From Maritalea sp051251695 (GTDB lineage Bacteria; Pseudomonadota; Alphaproteobacteria; Rhizobiales; Devosiaceae), in assembly GCF_051251695.1 (NCBI RefSeq), contig NZ_JBPOEU010000005.1, forward strand, positions 106,764 through 170,763: a stretch of DNA of 64,000 nt, written 5' to 3'. A program made the translations under genes and the position numbers. Positions within the stretch are counted from its first letter, which is position 1. The number at the start of each line of letters is the position of its first letter. Below are positions 62,211 to 64,000 of this stretch, one piece after another. The notes under the pieces were generated by a model. The model searched no databases. It was not told where the DNA came from and worked only from the letters and a program-made list of their open reading frames with translations.

Positions 62211-62224
62211 GTCATCCGAATGAC
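62211..62224. promoter_or_regulatory. Candidate PhnF operator between phnD2 and phnM2
   Basis: GTCATCCGAATGAC, arms GTCAT/ATGAC around CCGA, shares TCATCCGAATGA with the sites before phnF and phnC1. It lies 76 bp before phnD2 and about 85 bp before the divergent phnM2, so one bound dimer could act on both. Confidence 0.5.
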
Positions 62225-62308
62225 AATTAACAATGCGATCTGGATTGCGAGTGTTCCACACGCGGCGAAATTCAAAACGTTGGCCGCACCAAACATGAAC
62301 GTGATCAA

Positions 62309-63490
62309 ATGAAAAATAGTAAGAAAATGCGGCCCATCATCGTCAAAAACGGCAATGTCTTGCAAAACGGTCAATTGGCGAAACACGATGTCTTTGTCGA
62401 CAACGGATTTATCGCATCATCGGATTGTGCCGATGCTGCTAACGGTCTAATTCTTGATGCAACAGACCTTTATGTTTTGCCCGGCATTGTCGACGTCCAT
62501 GGTGATGCGTTTGAACGCCAGATCATGCCCCGCTCAGGTGTAAGTTTTGATCTGCAACTGGCCATGCAAGATACAGATTTACAGCTAGCGTCCAATGGTA
62601 TCACCACCGCTTTCCATGGATTGACCATTTCGTGGGAACCAGGATTGCGTTCTCTTAACAACGCTCGACAGTTTATGACGGCCATCAAGTCAATGCGAGC
62701 AGGGTTTTCAGTTGATCATCGCGCTCAGCTCCGTTGGGAGACTTTTGCGCTTAACGCCGTTGCAGATGTTGAAGGGTGGTTGTGTGAACAACCGACTCCA
62801 GCTCTCGCATTTAACGATCATACGACATCCACAATAAAGCGCGTGGAGGCGGGCAACAAAGAAAAACTCGCCGGGTGGGCCGCGCGGTGCAATCTCTCGC
62901 CCGAAGACTATGTTGCTAGAGTTTACGAGGTCGCCGCAAAAAAGGAAGAGGTTCCCCGCGCGGTTGAAAGGCTGGCACTAGTGGCTCGCGAGCAAAACAC
63001 CGCCATTCTTTCTCATGATGATGTAACCAAACAGGATCGAACATTTTACCGATCGCTTGGCGGGAAGGTCGCAGAATTCCCAATGACAATGGAGGCTTTA
63101 AATGAAGCTAAGGAGGCAGGCGAGCACACTGTATTTGGGGCACCAAACGTTGTGCGCGGTGGAAGTCATAACGGGGCACTGAACGCCACTGAAATGATCA
63201 AAAACGGTTTATGCAGTATCTTGGCATCGGACTACCACTATCCTTCATTGTTACAAGCGGCATTTAAATTGGTCGCTGAGAACGATATCTCGCTTGGCGA
63301 CGCATGGGCGCTGATCAGTAAAAACCCCGCTAAAGCAATGGGGCTCGCCGACCGAGGCACCTTGGACAATGGAAAGCGAGCAGACATCTTACTCGTCGAT
63401 GCTCATGGTACAGTTCCCAAACCTGTCGCCACAATTTGCGGTGGTAAACTGGTGTCACTAGCGGATGACGCGTTGCTTTTGATTGAGTAG
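62309..63490 (+). CDS. phnM: PhnM-like amidohydrolase (copy 2)
   Basis: 393 residues with a complete PhnM metal site: GIVDVHGDAFERQIMPRSGV, ALAFNDHTTSTIKRV, ILSHDDVTKQDRTF and ILASDYHYPSLLQA. It is clearly different from copy 1 and lacks its HTPGQGQY loop, so the substrate or step may differ. It is divergent from phnD2-phnC2-phnE3. The first ATG is used; a second at 62327 is possible. After its stop, 181 bp to the transposase remnant hold no gene. Confidence 0.9.
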   Translation: MKNSKKMRPIIVKNGNVLQNGQLAKHDVFVDNGFIASSDCADAANGLILDATDLYVLPGIVDVHGDAFERQIMPRSGVSFDLQLAMQDTDLQLASNGITTAFHGLTISWEPGLRSLNNARQFMTAIKSMRAGFSVDHRAQLRWETFALNAVADVEGWLCEQPTPALAFNDHTTSTIKRVEAGNKEKLAGWAARCNLSPEDYVARVYEVAAKKEEVPRAVERLALVAREQNTAILSHDDVTKQDRTFYRSLGGKVAEFPMTMEALNEAKEAGEHTVFGAPNVVRGGSHNGALNATEMIKNGLCSILASDYHYPSLLQAAFKLVAENDISLGDAWALISKNPAKAMGLADRGTLDNGKRADILLVDAHGTVPKPVATICGGKLVSLADDALLLIE

Positions 63491-63671
63491 CTTAACAATT
63501 GTGGTGATCCCAATTTGTACGGGGCTCTTCCGCCGATCAAGAGAGCCTCGTGTGGACTTTGGGGAGCCATTTGGCGAATGGCCGCAATGGGCCCATTCTG
63601 TTGAAAAACACTTATTGCTTTGAGCTCGGAAGGCTTATTCAATTTCTGTAGTGAATTGGGGGATTGAATTG

Positions 63672-63941
63672 ATGATGGGTCCAAGACAAGAAGCACAGTC
63701 GGCGCTGTTTTACGAGTTTTGCCTTGTGTAACATGTTCCAGCAGATCATATGTTGCGCTCGATTGATCGGTTTGTTGATCTCGCTGATATTCGCCAGCAC
63801 CTTGGGTCGTTTTACAGTTCAACTGGCCGACCATCTGTTGATCCTGAACTGATGATCCGTATATTGCTTGTTGGCTATTGTATGGGCATTCGATCCGAGC
63901 GGCAGCTTTGCGAAGAAGTACGACTGTCCGTCATCAAATGA
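63672..63941 (+). pseudogene. IS1182-family transposase, degenerate 5' fragment
   Basis: Starts MMGPRQEAQSALFYEF, then an in-frame TAA at 63729-63731 where the family usually has an acidic residue. The frame continues HVPADHMLRSIDRFVDLADI, FYSSTGRPSVDPELMIRILL and GYCMGIRSERQLCEEVRL, all standard IS1182 transposase. At about 63925 the homology stops and the frame ends at 63941; full-length proteins have about 450 residues. The end of the window (63942-64000) shows nothing recognisable. Confidence 0.8.
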
Positions 63942-64000
63942 AATGGGTTATTTAGAGCGGTTTGATTACTGGAGGCTCTGGTTCATTTGCTTATTGATTA

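Noticed and set aside
63403..63834. Long minus-strand open frame (143 codons) over the phnM2 end and the transposase start
   Set aside because: It is the shadow of real plus-strand coding sequence, has no ribosome binding site, and has a random-looking composition.
1..64000. CRISPR arrays, rRNA genes or prophage structural genes
   Set aside because: No regularly spaced repeats, rRNA motifs or phage head/tail genes were seen.

Overview
The window looks like part of an alphaproteobacterial chromosome, most likely Hyphomicrobiales (Rhizobiales). The evidence is gene content and order: DUF1476-purC-purS...purQ-purL-bolA, and small families typical of this order (DUF3126, a DUF6949-like membrane protein, PAS_5, DUF2336, transglutaminase-like cysteine peptidase, NDUFS6-like zinc finger). 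Base composition is about half GC. A marine Devosiaceae-type genus is a guess, not shown. Several genes appear to start with TTG behind a good ribosome binding site.

Region 1 (1-17.2 kb): purine synthesis genes (purL, purQ, purS, purC, purB), with an acyltransferase and a tiny membrane ORF between purS and purQ. They are mixed with transporters (nucleoside-gate protein, BCCT, two MFS, one EamA), an Lrp/AsnC regulator, an ArsR-SRPBCC pair and rpe. Region 2 (17.2-46.6 kb): housekeeping and envelope genes. These include ccdA, radC-map, sfsA, gpt, tRNA-Leu(UAA), manC, a Tet-type MFS pump, an FAD monooxygenase, cysE, a gamma carbonic anhydrase, PilZ and PAS proteins, rhomboid, hisI, folE, an IscU-like scaffold, yidD, thrS, a lytic transglycosylase and nadK.

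Region 3 (46.6-64 kb) looks acquired. It begins at tRNA-Thr(UGU), whose 3' end overlaps the stop codon of a truncated large serine recombinase. An IS5-type element (47292-48122) abuts the recombinase. A 15 kb phosphonate locus follows, then the degenerate start of an IS1182-like transposase. The locus reads mostly on the minus strand: phnD2-phnC2-phnE3, a TIM-barrel sugar-phosphate isomerase-like gene, phnF-G-H-I-J-K-L-M, then phnC-D-E-E. A second phnM is divergent at the right end.

The most unusual observation is in phnJ. The gene is intact and sits in an intact, translationally coupled operon. By my alignment from memory to E. coli PhnJ, however, all four cysteines that hold the [4Fe-4S] cluster and supply the radical thiol are replaced. 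The conserved glycine and PhnI's metal-binding histidines are kept. Together with a second transporter, a second PhnM, an isomerase and no phnN or phnP in view, this suggests either a C-P lyase complex with altered chemistry or a PhnGHIJ-type nucleosidase system for another substrate. A shared 12-bp near-palindrome (TCRTYCGRATGA) lies upstream of phnF, upstream of phnC1 and between phnD2 and phnM2. It is a candidate PhnF operator that ties the units into one regulon.
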